A DNA stretch of 62,000 nt, taken from contig CM043962.1 of NCBI GenBank assembly GCA_014529385.2, forward strand, positions 89,422,680-89,484,679. The letters are read 5' to 3'. Origin of the DNA: Adiantum capillus-veneris (lineage: Eukaryota; Streptophyta; Polypodiopsida; Polypodiales; Pteridaceae). Position numbers and translations under genes: made by a program. Every line of letters starts with the position of its first letter. Positions within the stretch are counted from its first letter, which is position 1. Below the pieces are notes generated by a model. The model was given only the letters and a program-made list of their open reading frames with translations. It did no database searches and was not told the origin of the DNA. Below are positions 22,821-36,156 of this stretch, piece after piece.

Positions 22821-23131
22821 TGAGCTCAATTAAACTCTGCACTAATAAGAAGGATTTGTACCAAGGCAGGAGGGGATTTGTGAGCTCACTTAAAGATTGT
22901 GCTAAGAAGAAGGATTTGTGCCAAGACAGTAGGATACATACTGATATTCGTGATATTACTTGAAAATAACACATACTTAGGCAATATGTTAGAGAGTGAG
23001 AGAGAGAAAGAGAGAAGAGTGTGCCAACCAGCGTTTGAGAGAAGAGTGTGCCTCACTCGCTCGCGTATGACCATCGTGCATAAGGTTCCATTGACCAACC
23101 ACGAAAGTCCAGCGGCCATGTTAGACCCACC

Positions 23132-23190
<59 letters not shown>

Positions 23191-23498
23191 GCTCAATTAA
23201 AGACTGCACTAATAAGAAGGATTTGTACCAAGGCAGGAGGGGATTTGTGAGCTCACTTAAAGATTGCGCTAAGAAGAAGGATTTGTGCCAAGACAGTAGG
23301 ATACATACTGATATTCATGATATTACTTGAAAATAACACATACTTAGGCAATACGTTACAGAGTGAGAGAGAGAAAGAGAGAAGAGTGTGCCAACCAGCG
23401 TTTGAGAGAAGAGTGTGCCTCACTCCCTCGCGTATGCCCATCGTGCATAAGGTTCCATTGACCAACCACGAAAGTCCAGCGGCCATGTCAGACCCACC

Positions 23499-23554
<56 letters not shown>

Positions 23555-23735
23555 TATATGAGCTCACTTAAAGACTGCACTAATAAGAAGGATTTGTACC
23601 AAGGCAGGAGGGGATTTGTGAGCTCACTTAAAGATTGCACTAAGAAGAAGGATTTGTGCCAAGACAATAGGATACATACTGATATTCGTGATATTAATTG
23701 AAAATAACACATACTTAGGCAATACGTTAATCAAT
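22630..23735. repeat. Three tandem units of about 365 bp
   Basis: The sequence aagagtgtg starts at 22651, 23015 and 23382, giving periods of 364 and 367 bp. Each unit has a (GA)n array (22770-22820, 23133-23188, 23502-23551) and then two internal copies of a block of about 58 bp (gagctcaattaaagactgca and gagctcacttaaagattgc). The copies are nearly identical outside the GA arrays, so the amplification is recent. ORFs over them are artefacts. Confidence 0.95.
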
Positions 23736-24128
23736 ATGTATGTATGCCTTGGTAGAGTGACTACACTCGAAGGAGAATTGAGGGACAAAAATAAGATATA
23801 AGAGAGAGGGAATCGTAGGACAAAATGCCTCGCGTGTATGCCAAGGAGGCAATGTAAACAATGTCGTAAGTGCAAGTGCTATTGTCAGAACTACACAAAC
23901 CATGATAGGACAAGGAGACAAGGTCAAAGCATGTGGCTGTAGGATAGGAGGAAGATTGCATGGGGTCGAATATGGCTATAGTCTCTGAGTTGTTGCAGTG
24001 CGTCACCAGCTAATGTCAATGCGACCTCAGCTTCTTATTGCCATATCAGAGTTGGTAGGGGGCCCAGCTCATGCCTCAGGTGAGTGTTCCTTGCTGCCTG
24101 GCAAGTTGGAGAGAGAGGGTAAGACGAG

Positions 24129-24226
24129 CCAGCCGTTTTACTAGTTTATATAATGGAGCTAAAAAAAATTGAGCAAGGAGAAGTCATCCACGTGTCACAC
24201 TCTGCTGCGTGTCACACTCTGCTGCA
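24129..24226 (+). repeat. Helitron-end-like sequence and 17-bp direct repeat
   Basis: CCAGCCGTTTTACTAGT (24129-24145) has the CTAGT form of a Helitron 3' end. The next block, tataatggagct to ccacgtgtcac, matches 27934-27985, which follows a TCTATACT start. At 24193-24226 gtgtcacactctgctgc is present twice in tandem. Confidence 0.4.
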
Positions 24227-24828
24227 TTTCAAAGGAAACCTTAAGAAATGTACAAATGAAAGGTAGAAAATGAGAAGACTTTGAGTCCTAGAAATGCAAA
24301 GTAGAAAACTTAGTACTTTGTCTATATTCATAATATTTTTAATTATTGGGAAATCCATGGAATTTCACTTCATCCAATGAGTACTTTTGCTTTCTAAATC
24401 CATTTGAAGAGTGGGTTTACTTTGCATTCTAAGGCCATAAAGAACTTTGTGTCATCTAAGGCTATGGTCATGTGAAGCTTAGTTGCTCGTTACATTAGTT
24501 GGAAATTTTTGATAGCGTGTAGCTTTTCACCGGCTTACTATGCTTAAAAGAGCATAATTTTTAAACTATGCCAGTTTCTTGCCGATCAATCCTCATTCTC
24601 TCTATAGTTTGCATCTCACTCCTTCACTACTTGCTGCTACCCGTGACGTTTTGGATTGTCGTGCATGCCTTGGTTAAAGTTGGTAAGTCTTGTAGACAAC
24701 AAAGCTTTGTGTGACCATGCCCTAATGAACCTCCCTTTGTAGGATTGCACAGACCTTCCGTGCCGTAAATGATCTCTCTCTAGCCTTAGTGCTCAAAGCC
24801 CAATAGATGCATGCATGTATTTGTGTTT

Positions 24829-24891
24829 TGTCTGTGTGTGTGTGTGTATGTGCGTGCGTGCGTGTGTGTGTGTGTATGTGTGTGTGTGTGT

Positions 24892-24951
<60 letters not shown>

Positions 24952-25136
24952 CCGTTGCCTTTGTGTATGTGTGTGTGTGTGTGTGTGTGTATGAGAGACA
25001 GAGTTGACATGCCATTCGTTGAGTTGTTGGAGCGTTGCAAGAAGGCCTTCCACATTTGCATTGCAATACTGAAGTGCAACGAGCTCAGTGATTCAACAAT
25101 AGGAATCCAATGATTTTTTGTGGATGTCATGCACGC

Positions 25137-25206
<70 letters not shown>

Positions 25207-25297
25207 GAAGAGAGAGAGAGAGACAGAGACAATGCGACGTAATTGATTGCAAGATTTTGTATGTGCTGAGAAATAGAGAATGGTCCATGTGATTCAT

Positions 25298-25365
<68 letters not shown>

Positions 25366-25394
25366 AGAGGGGGGGGGGGCTCTCACACCAGCAC

Positions 25395-25426
<32 letters not shown>

Positions 25427-25440
25427 GAGAGAGAGTCATA
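24829..25440. repeat. Cluster of compound (TG)n(AG)n arrays
   Basis: Three separate arrays, at about 24829-24950, 25140-25220 and 25300-25440, each run TG then AG on the plus strand. A further TG array at 24967-24991 ends in only a few AG. G-rich interruptions occur at 25360-25379. Cys-Val and Arg-Glu ORFs over them are artefacts. Confidence 0.95.
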
Positions 25441-27000
25441 ATAATCAATATCTAATTCTCCTAAATGATTTTCTCATATTAAACTGATCATTTAATGTGG
25501 GGAAGTGCCAGGGGAGAAAAAGCTAGAATATTGGTTAAGCTAGCAGACCGGCCACAGTAGGGATCCAAAGGAGGGAAAAATAGGGATCCAAAGGGGGGGC
25601 CATCTCCAAAAGAGCCATGTGCAACAATGGGCTAAAAAGACCCTAAGGTTATCCCATTAAGACTTCCAAAATGCTAAGGCTCCAAAATTCAAAGGTTGTG
25701 TCCAAAGGTCAACCCTAGGGAAAATTGGATGCTTTGTGTGTACCAAAAAAGTCTTTGCAATCCCTACATGGGAGGGGGCGAGCCCTTCTTCTAGGGGATG
25801 AGAGAGAAAGTCACACACACACACACACACACACACATAGGCTCCCTTTACACAAAGGGAATTAGGGACACATGTAAGCTCCCTAGCCCAGATGCCCACA
25901 AGGTGTGCCCAATTCCTATTGGATGGCCTTGGAGGTGGACCAATGAAATTTAAGCTAGAGTAAATCTAGTTTAATTAATTTAAAAAACACTTAATAAAAG
26001 AACCAATGAGAATTAAGTCTCCTAGATGACTATTGGGCAGTCTCCCAAGGGGTCCAATGAGCCTTCAGGAGCCCAATGGCTTGCCTGATTCCTATTGGCC
26101 AGGAGGCAAAGGGGTCCAATGAGAGTTTAATTGAATTAATAATTAACCTAAAGCTCTCACAAAAGGGGAAAGGGGGACACATGTCAAAAGGCTAACACTT
26201 ATGCTGCTTAATGGTGATAGGCTAGCCTTGGGGAGGTCCAATGGGATGAGAGCAAGAGCATTTAGCAAGAGGGCTCGCCCAAGAGAGAGAGAGGGGGCTG
26301 ATTTTTGCAAGGCATTATCACACACGCACACTCACACAATCTCATGTGTGAATAAAGAGAAGACTATCTCTTCCCAAGCTTTAATGGAGAGCTCATCACC
26401 TACTCCAAGCTTGTGAGATAGAAGCCTACAACGACACACTCTTGGCTTGTGGATGCAAATCCAACCAAGATCCAAGCTTCAATGCATGCTCATCTCCTCT
26501 ACCAAGCTAATTACTAAGCTAAAGTTATGCTAATATGAGTGATTATGTGAGGAGATGTACATCTTTCTCGTAAGATACTCCCTTTTCCTCTCAATCTACT
26601 CTCATACCCTGCTAGCTCTAACCATCTTCGAAGGTGTGTGAGGTCTTGGGTCTGAGAACGGGGATAATTCAAGTTGCGTTTGCTAAGTGTTTGCTTAGTG
26701 CATGAAGCTTTCATCTTCATTGCACTAGCTAGTCTTGAAGGAACACAAAGAATTGTATTGTACAATGTCTCTCTTGATGGGAGAAACCATAATACAAAGC
26801 CTTTTGGAGGGGGGACCGGCTCCATGCAAATCCGGTCCTCAACTGTTGTCAATAGCTTAATTTATCTCTCTTTTGAAAGTATTATCGATGCTATCTAACT
26901 AGGTGTTATGCTTTTTGTTGCTCTCTCCACCCAAGCACTCTTGTAATTCTCATTAGGAATCTATTCTAATGAAATGCCCACTATGTTCATGCTAATTTCC
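25441..27000. other. Noncoding, with repeated ggtccaatga motifs
   Basis: The motif gg(t/a)ccaatga occurs several times between 25930 and 26240, with tcctattgg between some copies, forming diverged subrepeats as in an LTR U3 region. A (CA)n array is at 25812-25838. No LTR ends, PBS or coding domain could be fixed. Confidence 0.3.
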
Positions 27001-27365
27001 GCTACACATAAGTTTTTAGACCATTAAATGTTACAGAGAGAAAGAGAGAGAAGGGACAATAAGCATTGGTTTTACAATCAGCAATCAACAAAGCGATGAT
27101 CAATAGGATCCACAATCAAGAATCAAGAATCAACATCGATATTAAAAAAATCAAGAATTGACGTAATTGAAAAATTTTGATATGACGAATCCAAAGCAGA
27201 AGGCGTGCAAGCCTAAGGCAAGAGTGGACCTTAACAGATAGCTGCAAAGGCGAACGATAGGAGACAACTCTGGCAAATCTTGGCTATTTTTTAAGATCTT
27301 TACTCTAGATTTCTTGCTCTTGCCTCGGGTTGACTCATAATTCAAAGGTGAATCTCAAAAGTCAT

Positions 27366-27660
27366 AGGTGGGATTGCACTAAGCCTAAGTTTTTGCAAGC
27401 GCTTAAAGGCAAATTAGAATTTTTAAGGCAAATCTCAAAAATTTGTGAGGGGGATTGCACTAAATCGAGGTGAGACACCATACTTTCTCCCAAAACTCAA
27501 AAAACTTACATATGAGAAATTTTAGGGGCACCTTTATTATATTTAAAGGCTATTACACTCAATTGTATGTGGGATTATGCTAAACCTAGGTTCTTCCTCC
27601 AATTGTTGTGGGTGTCCTAATCTTCAAATTAAATTTTACGAGTGTGTGGCCCATCCTATG

Positions 27661-27706
<46 letters not shown>

Positions 27707-27880
27707 CCCTTTTCTTTGCGCCCAATCCACTCTCTTTCTTGTTTTGTCTTGGTCTCCAAATCCCATCCCCTCCAAGCCCTTTCCTTATGTCACGTGGCGG
27801 GGGCCTCCAAGGTGTATTAGATATAGTCAAGGAAATTTGTAGCTGGGATTACACTAAACGTAGGTTTTTCTTGAGCACTT
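27366..27880. repeat. Four irregular copies of a 30-bp motif
   Basis: Variants of gtgggattgcactaagccta are at 27366, 27447, 27565 and 27840. Spacing is irregular and a (GA)n array (27662-27705) lies between the last two. Confidence 0.6.
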
Positions 27881-27922
27881 GCGTACACAATATTTTTTTT
27901 TCTATTATTCAATATTCTATTA

Positions 27923-27990
27923 TCTATACTCTTTATAATGGAGCTTGAAAAATTAGAGGAAGGTGAGGGTCTCCACGTGTCACCTTTTGA
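27923..27990 (+). repeat. Helitron-like 5' terminus
   Basis: TCTATACTCTTTATAATGG follows an A, and the next 50 bp match 24150-24200. The TC start and the A/T context fit a Helitron 5' end. The matching 3' end was not identified. CTAGT at 34123-34127 is one candidate. Confidence 0.4.
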
Positions 27991-28189
27991 TTCATTTGCA
28001 CAGCATGTTGGATCAACACCGAAATTGAGTTGTTGAGTCTCTTTTGGTTGTCCTCCTTGCTATAGATGCATCAAAGAGCCTTCCAAAATTACATGAAGTA
28101 CTCCAAATTCAATGCAAATATATTCTTTTTGAATGCCTTGAAATAGTCAAAATCGTACACATGACACTGTGTTAACCTCTGTGTGTGTG

Positions 28190-28770
28190 TGTGTGTGTAG
28201 TTGTTTTTACTCATATAATAAGAAATAAATGAACTTTAATGTTCAAAAGACAATTGGCTTTAGAAAAAGGCAATGAGTAGTACAAAAACAACTAAGATTA
28301 GAATTATCTTTGTACATGGCTATAAGGATGAGGTCTCATTCTAGTATACAATAATAATAACCCATCAAAAAAGTAATTCAAAGTAGTAGGAGCAAGTGAA
28401 GTCATGGACAGGCATTTGCGTCAAGCCAAAAAAATCCAAGAAAGGATAGAGTGCTCACTTGCATCCATTCAAACAAGACAACAAATATGTTAGTTTTGAA
28501 TGCATTTTACATGTGTTATTGAACGATATTAGTTATTATCCATGTCCAACTTACAACTCTTTAACTTTAAAACAGACATCCGGAGTGTATATGTAATCCA
28601 GTTATGATAAAGTATAAGATGTATGTATTTTATATCAAATTAAAAAAAACTCTTGGATTAATGAAAGTAATTATATGTGAGGTTCCTATAAAGCCCCATT
28701 TTTTAGACCTTAAATAGATATAATATATATATCATTCTGATCAGAAGGCTAGAACCCCTTCTGATCAAAG
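28190..28770 (+). repeat. Diverged dispersed repeat, copy 1
   Basis: It matches 59395-59870 in order: gacaattggctttagaaaaa with gacgtctgactttagacaaa, tcacttgcatccattcaaac with tcacttggatccatataaac, then the agaaggc...gatcaa motifs. It is noncoding and old. Confidence 0.5.
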
Positions 28771-29924
28771 TGTCTCAGAAAAAACCCCCCCAAAAAGACT
28801 AAAAAATGTTTTGTAAGTTTTAGTTCAAAGCATCTTTTTCATTTTATCGTCTATCTCCATACAATCACATTCATTTTTATTTTTAGACTTAATCCTCAAA
28901 TCGTTTTGTTTGGTCTAAAAATCCGGACTAGTATTTCGGGTCAAAAAAATTTACCAAGAACATAATTGCATACTCAATACTATACGACACTTATTATATC
29001 AACCAATGACAAGTTTAAACCTACAATAGGATACGGTAAGCACAACCATACTGTCGTGATAAAAAATCTGTAAAAAGCCAATGAGCTGTGCCGAGAGAGC
29101 GATATCCATAATACATTTTTTAAAGTAAGTAACTAGGAGAATTGATACCTAAAATATGTACAAACTTTAAAAAATATAGTTGACTGGTGCATTTTTGCTA
29201 GACGTATCACCCATAGTAGGGCAAGACATCCTTTCAACCATCCTGCCCCCCTTTTTTTACACCCTCAGAGTTTTGGCAGAGAATGACCATTAGAGTCATA
29301 TACCATGCTTTTGAAGGAGATATGTACTCGCAACAAGAAACCTATGTTTACACAAAGACCACCATACTTTGCAACCTATAACGTGAGCAACCAGGGCTAA
29401 GAGTTTTTATATAACACCAATCTTATTATGCTGCACAACCAGAACGTCTGGTGTGAAATCAGTAAAAAAAGTACTTTTGTTTAATAGAATGCGGACCTAA
29501 GAAGCACCATCCATTTCTACTAGCTCCATGGTTAGACAATAGGCAAGCCGCCAAGAAAGCCCTCAAATCTCTCTTTACTCAAACACAAACACCACGCAAA
29601 AGACAAGACTAAGAGAGGGACTCAGGGCCATCCTCACCTTATAGAGTATTCCATCAGTGGAGGGAGTGATGAAGAGACCTGCGTGTATGATTCCATTTAA
29701 ATTTTTATCGGCTCCCAAAGCGCTTGGCTACAATCGGCAGCGTCCATGACCCTCTACATAGGGGATAGAGTGGGAGAGAAGAGGGGAGAAAAATATCATC
29801 ATACTACGTGCAAGTGCACAGAGCTCATTTGGCAGCAGGGTCGTGAGGTAGAGAGGGTGAGAGGACAAGCGTGAACAACATACTCGATGTGTACTACAAT
29901 TATTTAATACAGCTAATACGCTTA
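28771..29924. other. AT-rich noncoding stretch
   Basis: No gene, terminal repeat or protein motif was recognised. The ORF at 29728-29946 on the minus strand has no family pattern. Confidence 0.4.
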
Positions 29925-31973
29925 GACTTGTAACTTTTCTTCCCACCTTCTTCTTTCTTCAGCTTATACACCCATTTGTTTTGAAGTGCCCACTTACCTT
30001 TAGGCAACTCAACCAACTCTCATGTTTGGTTGTGATGTAATGAGTCCATCTCCACTTGCATGCTCTTCATCCATTCTTCTTTGGATTCGTGATTCATAGC
30101 TTCTTCGTATGATTCTAGCTCTCTAGAATCTAAGATCAAGAGATGGTTGAAGGATGAAACGAATCTTTCTGGAGGTCTACTTGCTCTTGTAGATCTTCGA
30201 AGAATAGGTTGAGGCTCTTCATTTGGTTGACGTTGTTGCACATTGTCACCGTTTGTAGTCCTTGAGTCTTCACCATCCTCAAGCTCCATGTTCTCATCAC
30301 TTGTTTCTTTTGTTTGTTTTCTTTCCAAGTAATCTTTGTACATATTTTGTTCGTTAAAAAATACATCCCTACTCCTAAAGATTTTACCATCTTTAGGATT
30401 CTATATGCGATACCCAAAGTCACTTTCTCCATAGCCAATAAAGAAACACTTTTTGGACTTTGCATCTAGCTTTGACATTAGGCTCCATTGTCGAATCTGA
30501 GGCATTTAATTTTAGTGCATGTTTCATTCTCCACAAAGGCTTTCCACCTTTGAAATATGAAAAACACATCGAATATATTCTTCATTACATAAACCCATGT
30601 TTTTCTAGTCGCATCATTTATGAATGTTACATAGTACAATGAGCCACCAAGTGATGGTGTACTTGCAGGATCCCAAACATCAGAATGAACCAACTAAAGT
30701 TTTTTAATTTTTCTTTCATTTCCTAATTTTTAAAATTTTACCCTCTTTTGTTTTTCATAAACACAATCTTCACAGAACTCTAAGTACACTTCTTTCAAAC
30801 TTGGTAGAATCTTCTTTGTTTGAAGGATTTGCATTCCTTTGGCACTCATATGCCCAAGCCGATATTGCCACACCGCACTGTCAACTTGTGTAGTTATTGC
30901 ATAAGTAAAGTGTACCAACCTTTTCTCCTTTGGCAACCACCAAAGATCCCTTTGAGATCTTCTACTGTTTGTTTCCGAATGCAATGTTGTGACCTTCATA
31001 GTCCCACTGTCTTGTAGAGATTAAATCTTGCAAAGAGAAGGAATATGCCTAGCATCTTTAAGCTTCCATTCATTTTCGTTAGCAGTTTTGACACGAACTG
31101 TACCTTTACCGACAATTTCACAAGCTTCACCATCTCCCAAGTATACATACCCAAAATTACCTTTGGTGTAATGTTGGAAATGTTGCTTGTGTGGTGTCGC
31201 ATGGAATGAAGCCCAGGCATCTACTATCTAGGAATTAGACACATTGTCTAATGAGAAAATTAGAGCATCTTTCTCTACTTTACGTGTCACATTGGCCTTT
31301 GATGTTGGCTTGTTGTCTTGAGACTCCGACTCTTGCTTCTTCTTTGACCAGCAATCCTTCTTGATGTGGCCTTTCTTGTCATAGTTTCAACATTCAAGAA
31401 CTGACTTTGTGCGTGACTTGCTCTGCTTTGAGCGATCATGATCCTTTTGGTTTTTGAACCTCTCCTTAGGCCTTCCTCTTGTTTCCACTGACAATGTAGC
31501 ACTTGATGATTCTCCTGTGCTTCTCCTTCGCATTTCCTTGCTTAGGAGAACACCCACAATATCATCAAACTTAAGAGTATTTGTGCCAAAATAGAGTTAC
31601 TTACAGCCATCACAAGGTTGTCCCAACTATTTGGTAGAGACGATAATATAAGGAGAGCCCACACTTCGTCATCAAAATTGATTTTCACCGCTCGAAGTTG
31701 ACTTATATAGGTGTTAAAGTCATTTAGGTGTTCTGGAACTGAACCATTCTCTGTCATCTTTAGATTGAACAAGCGCTTCATAAGAAATACCTTATTGGAT
31801 GCTGATGGTTTCTCATAGAGGCCGTCAAGTGACTTGATCAAGTCCTCCGTGGTCTTCATCTCCAAAACATTGAAGGCCACCATTGACACCAAGCTTAACA
31901 GGATTGTTTCCAAGGCCTTTTGGTCAAGGACAATCCATAAAGTAGAGAGAGAGAGACCACACACGATATACAT
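29925..31973 (-). pseudogene. Ty1/Copia polyprotein remnant (gag, PR, IN, start of RT)
   Basis: In sense order on the minus strand: gag of UBN2 type (31973-31542; VPEHLNDFNTYISQLRAV), zinc knuckle remnant near 31370 (GHIKKDCWSKK), protease with decayed active site near 31230, GAG-pre-integrase (30999-30730; AVWQYRLGHMSAKGMQIL), integrase core start (30693-30478; HSDVWDP, then FINDATRKTWVYVMK and RFDNG), the region before RT (30343-30020; LRRSTRASRPPERF) and the first RT residues near 29950 (WALQNKWVYKLK). It ends there. Many frameshifts and stops are present, so it is not functional. Confidence 0.85.
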
Positions 31974-32502
31974 GGTTCACCCAATGTGGGCTACGTCCAT
32001 CGGAAAGCAGCCACTCAATGGCTTTAGTACTTCAAACAAGAAGGAAGTTACAAAGGGATTATACCCTCTTGGAGCTCCCGCCTTGCTTCACTCTCACCAC
32101 CTCACATCAACTTCACAATGCTTCACAATCCTTTTTTGTGTGTAAAAGAGGCCTCCTTTTATAGGCCAAAAGGGTTCCCCTCTCTCATGAGAGGCAGCCG
32201 TGTGTAGCCTCCCTTGTGTTGACAAGTCCAAATCGGCGGACCCTCCAATCCACCCATGTGTGGCCGCCCTTGAGAAGACAAGTCCGCTTTTGAGTTCGGC
32301 CATCGTCCATTGAATTCATCCACCATCGGCCACCGAGAGCAACAGGCCAACTGACCGATCATTTTCCAACCACTTTTTGGCCATCGTCCAGCCATATTAT
32401 TCCGGCGAAAAGGAATATTTCGGTGAAGTGTGAAAATTTTGGTTTTCGACGAGTGTTTTTTCTTCACGCACGATGGCTTCTCCTCATAATGGGGGCCTTA
32501 CA
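31945..32502 (-). repeat. Candidate Copia 5' LTR
   Basis: On the minus strand it would start TGTAAGGCCCCCATTATGAG (at 32502) and run to about 31945. It has a TATA box and lies directly upstream of the gag remnant. There is little or no room for a PBS and 5' UTR, so a deletion joins LTR and gag. No second LTR copy is present to confirm the ends. Confidence 0.4.
32155..32165 (-). promoter_or_regulatory. TATA box in candidate Copia LTR
   Basis: CCTATAAAAGG on the minus strand, about 190 bp upstream of the gag remnant, consistent with an LTR promoter. Confidence 0.4.
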
Positions 32503-32556
32503 AATGTGCATTTTTAACACAAAAAATTACAAGGGGTAAATTAGGCTCCATACTTA

Positions 32557-32853
<297 letters not shown>

Positions 32854-33196
32854 CACTCTGCCACTTGCAACTAGACAACGAAAGAGAAAGAATGAGGTGG
32901 GTCACCAGGACCAAAACCAAGAACTTGACTAGGGTAGCTATCGGCGATCATATATAGGTATGATAGGTCAAGCGGTGGTGCTACGACATTTAGCAGCAGT
33001 AACTTGGTTGTGAAACAGAGTTGATTAGGGAAGAGACACTGCTTGCCCGTGGGGAGCGCTTGGTAGTAAAAAATGGGTGCTCAAGGCAATGGGTGTACAT
33101 GGGTTTGCTCAATCCACTGAGTGGTTGGGCTAATAGCGAGAGGGAAAAGAGTTGATGGCTTAGCTACAAGCACCTCCATCCATGACTCGACATATT

Positions 33197-33376
<180 letters not shown>

Positions 33377-33648
33377 CTTCCCTTGGTAACCTGGTAACCC
33401 TTCAAAAGTGACCCCAGAGCGTAGCACCAACCAAAAACTATCTTGCTTCAACCAATAGATGGTCATGAAAAGCATGTCTATTGGCAAGTCATGGTTTTGA
33501 TAGCATGGCACAACGAAATCAAGCTGGTAGAAATATGTCCATTGTTGTTGGTTGATAAATAAGGAGATATGGGCAATTTGAATTTATTAGAAGTCGTGTG
33601 AACAATGAGTCGCTCGGAGCCATTTGACTAAAAATATTCCATGTGCTC

Positions 33649-33650
<2 letters not shown>

Positions 33651-33693
<43 letters not shown>

Positions 33694-33783
33694 ACTATCC
33701 TACAAGTCCTCGACTCAAAAGAATTGAGAAAGGGGGAAAAGGTGGAAAGAGATCTACTTGGTGAATCTTGCTCTCAAGATCTA

Positions 33784-33830
<47 letters not shown>

Positions 33831-33940
33831 CATATCTATGCATTGTTATCTTGCTAGAGTGATTCCAAGGACTATAGTTCAAGTCTCCTCACACGTGGGC
33901 GAGCAAACACACACACACACACACCTACCCATAATATGAC

Positions 33941-34002
<62 letters not shown>

Positions 34003-34016
34003 TGAGTGAGAGCGAG

Positions 34017-34062
<46 letters not shown>
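33651..34062. repeat. (GA)n, (GA)n, (CA)n and (TG)n(AG)n(TG)n(AG)n arrays
   Basis: GA at 33651-33692 and 33789-33828, CA at 33908-33924, and an alternating array at 33943-34062. Confidence 0.95.
33835..33900 (+). repeat. Possible tRNA-derived SINE fragment
   Basis: ttgctagagtga (33851) resembles a Pol III A box and agttcaagtctcc (33876) a B box. Spacing is short and no poly-A tail or target duplication is seen. Confidence 0.25.
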
Positions 34063-34110
34063 CCTCAGAGAGATCTCAAGTTGCCATGATTTTCTTGGCC
34101 GAAGTAATGT

Positions 34111-34127
34111 GCGGGTCACATACTAGT
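34111..34127 (+). repeat. Helitron-3'-end-like sequence
   Basis: GCGGGTCACATACTAGT has a GC-rich half followed by CTAG and then T, the form of a Helitron 3' end. A paired stem is not clear. Confidence 0.25.
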
Positions 34128-34134
34128 ACATATT

Positions 34135-35925
34135 ATGCACATAGATTAATCTCCCTAATTCATCCTAATTTTGCTGTATAAATCCAATTATTCTGACACC
34201 TACAAACTCTCTTTGTCTACAAGAGCACTAGTTCTTGTTATATAAATCCATTTATTTTGACATAGGTACAAACTCTCTTCAAGAGCACTAGACACATGGT
34301 CAACATTTTCTCTTTATATCATAGTTTTCTTCGTAAGAATCATTGTTTTCTTTAATGTATTTCTGTTTTAGAATGTCCATCTAGTTGCAATTCATGTGAA
34401 TCTTGTTGGTATGAGATCTCCCATGTTTGAACCCCTTTCTTCAAGCAATCCACCAAATCCGCTTTCTAAAGAGCAAGGTGGGCATTGGGGTGGCATGTTG
34501 GTGGTCCTCCTTGCTAGAAAGAGTATCCAATTTTTATCAAGATGAAAATTATTGAACCATTCATGAAGGTGTGTATCAAGAGAGTGTTGTTTTTTTTTTT
34601 TTTTGGGGGGGGGGGGGGGTGTGGGTTGTTGCAAAGAATTTTATGTGCGCAAAGAGAATCACGCGTGGGTTAGAATTCAATTCCACATATATTTTTACCT
34701 TTACTTTGATTATCAAGATCAAAAAGAGAGAGAGTTTGAAGCTCTTAGAAAAGAGGTTTGATGCCATTGCATCACAAAGAAGTAAACCCCACCTCCATGT
34801 AGTGTTCGTGAAAGGTTTGTCTCAACTTAGCCGGTTGAAAATAGAGATTAGCCGGTTGCAAACCATGGCAAAGGGAAGAAAATCCCACGAAATATACAAG
34901 AAAATAGTTAAAAATCTTGCAAATTTGGAAAATTCTACTAGAGTTTCCCGTTTGCATCTTGACAAAGAGGAAACCAGGCCATTTATTAAAAAAGACTTTC
35001 TCAAACACTGCCTCCATCTATAATTCTGCCTTGTTTTAATATATCTTAAGTCTCTTTTTGTGAGTATTGCTAAAAGAAAACAAGGTGAAAGTTCACTATG
35101 ACCTACATAAGGCTAATATGAGAAAATTTTAACAATAAAAGGTTTCTTAGTGAGAGAAAACAAGAAAATGATATTAATTATAAGAAAATATTATCGTTTT
35201 TGAAAAAGGTGTAACAATAGACTATCTAAAATACAATATATTCTAAAAACATAAAAAATCATGTATTAAAAGCCACTTGGAAGCATTGTAACAAATTGAG
35301 GGGAAAAAAAAAGGTGGAAGAGAAAGAGAAACATTGCATGTGACCCAATATTCAATGGTCATCTTTAAAGTGAGAGTACCAAAATGCCCACCTCTTAGAA
35401 AGACCTAAAAGAAATATTAAAAAAGAATTTTTTTTTTTTATGTGGCACTAATCCGTAAGCTTTATCCAATGGTCCACAATTGCACCAAAAAACCAACGCG
35501 TTACTAAGGACTCCTTATGGAGTCCAAAAGTAGGTTTCATGAGTTGACTATGTAGAAGGGTCACTGTTGAGACAAAGGGTCCTTTGAAAGAGGAAAGCAT
35601 GATTCAATGAAATTAAGCAAGATCATTTTAAAACTACTATATTTTCCTTTTTAGGAAAGCTTATGAAATGTTTTCCATAAAGTGGGATAACAGTGTCTAA
35701 AAATTGAACAATAGCAACATATAATAAATGACTTGACCCACAAAACCAAAATATCTCAATCAAGAATCATCTTACATTAAAAAAAGAAAAATTGTGTACA
35801 TGTCACAAAAACATTTTATTTAAAGACAAGGCATATCAAATATTGTTCACATTGTACTCTTTAAAGATCTTTGAAAGGACAGACAATCCCCTTTCAACAA
35901 GCTATATGATAAAAGTTCTTTAACC
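34135..35925. other. AT-rich noncoding stretch
   Basis: It includes a T/G homopolymer junction at 34590-34619. A basic 150-codon ORF (34571-35023) begins in that homopolymer and has no recognised domain, so it is not called as a gene. Confidence 0.4.
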
Positions 35926-35929
35926 GTGG

Positions 35930-36156
35930 AGAAAAGAAGAATTCGGACGAGTAGAGCCAAGCATCTCTAACAGTCATGACCTTTGCAACCAGTAAAGGTG
36001 TGTGGATAATAGCTCGCAGTTACTTAGCACAATGTAAGCCTTTTGATGTCTCAAATGGTCCCTCAAGGCTCGATATGAGCTTGAGGCTACTGGACATTTT
36101 TTGATGTTTAATACAATACATCTACTCACAATTGTGAATTTGGCCCAAAAAAAAAA
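35930..36156 (+). pseudogene. LINE 3' end fragment
   Basis: A short 3' UTR piece ends with hairpin ACTCACAATTGTGAAT (36124-36139, one stem mismatch) and poly-A at about 36147-36160. ccctcaaggctcgatatgag parallels, on the opposite strand, the LINE 3' sequence near 44290 and 45510 (gttgagtc... and gttgagcc...). No coding part remains. Confidence 0.6.

Noticed and set aside
22630-23735. CRISPR-like array
   Set aside because: The units are 365-bp tandem duplicates with no short repeat and spacer pattern, in a plant genome.
26514-26898. 112-codon and 74-codon ORFs
   Set aside because: No domain and no supporting structure. The flanking DNA looks like LTR or intergenic sequence.
34571-35023. 150-codon basic ORF
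   Set aside because: It starts inside a T/G homopolymer, has no recognised domain and no paralog in the window.
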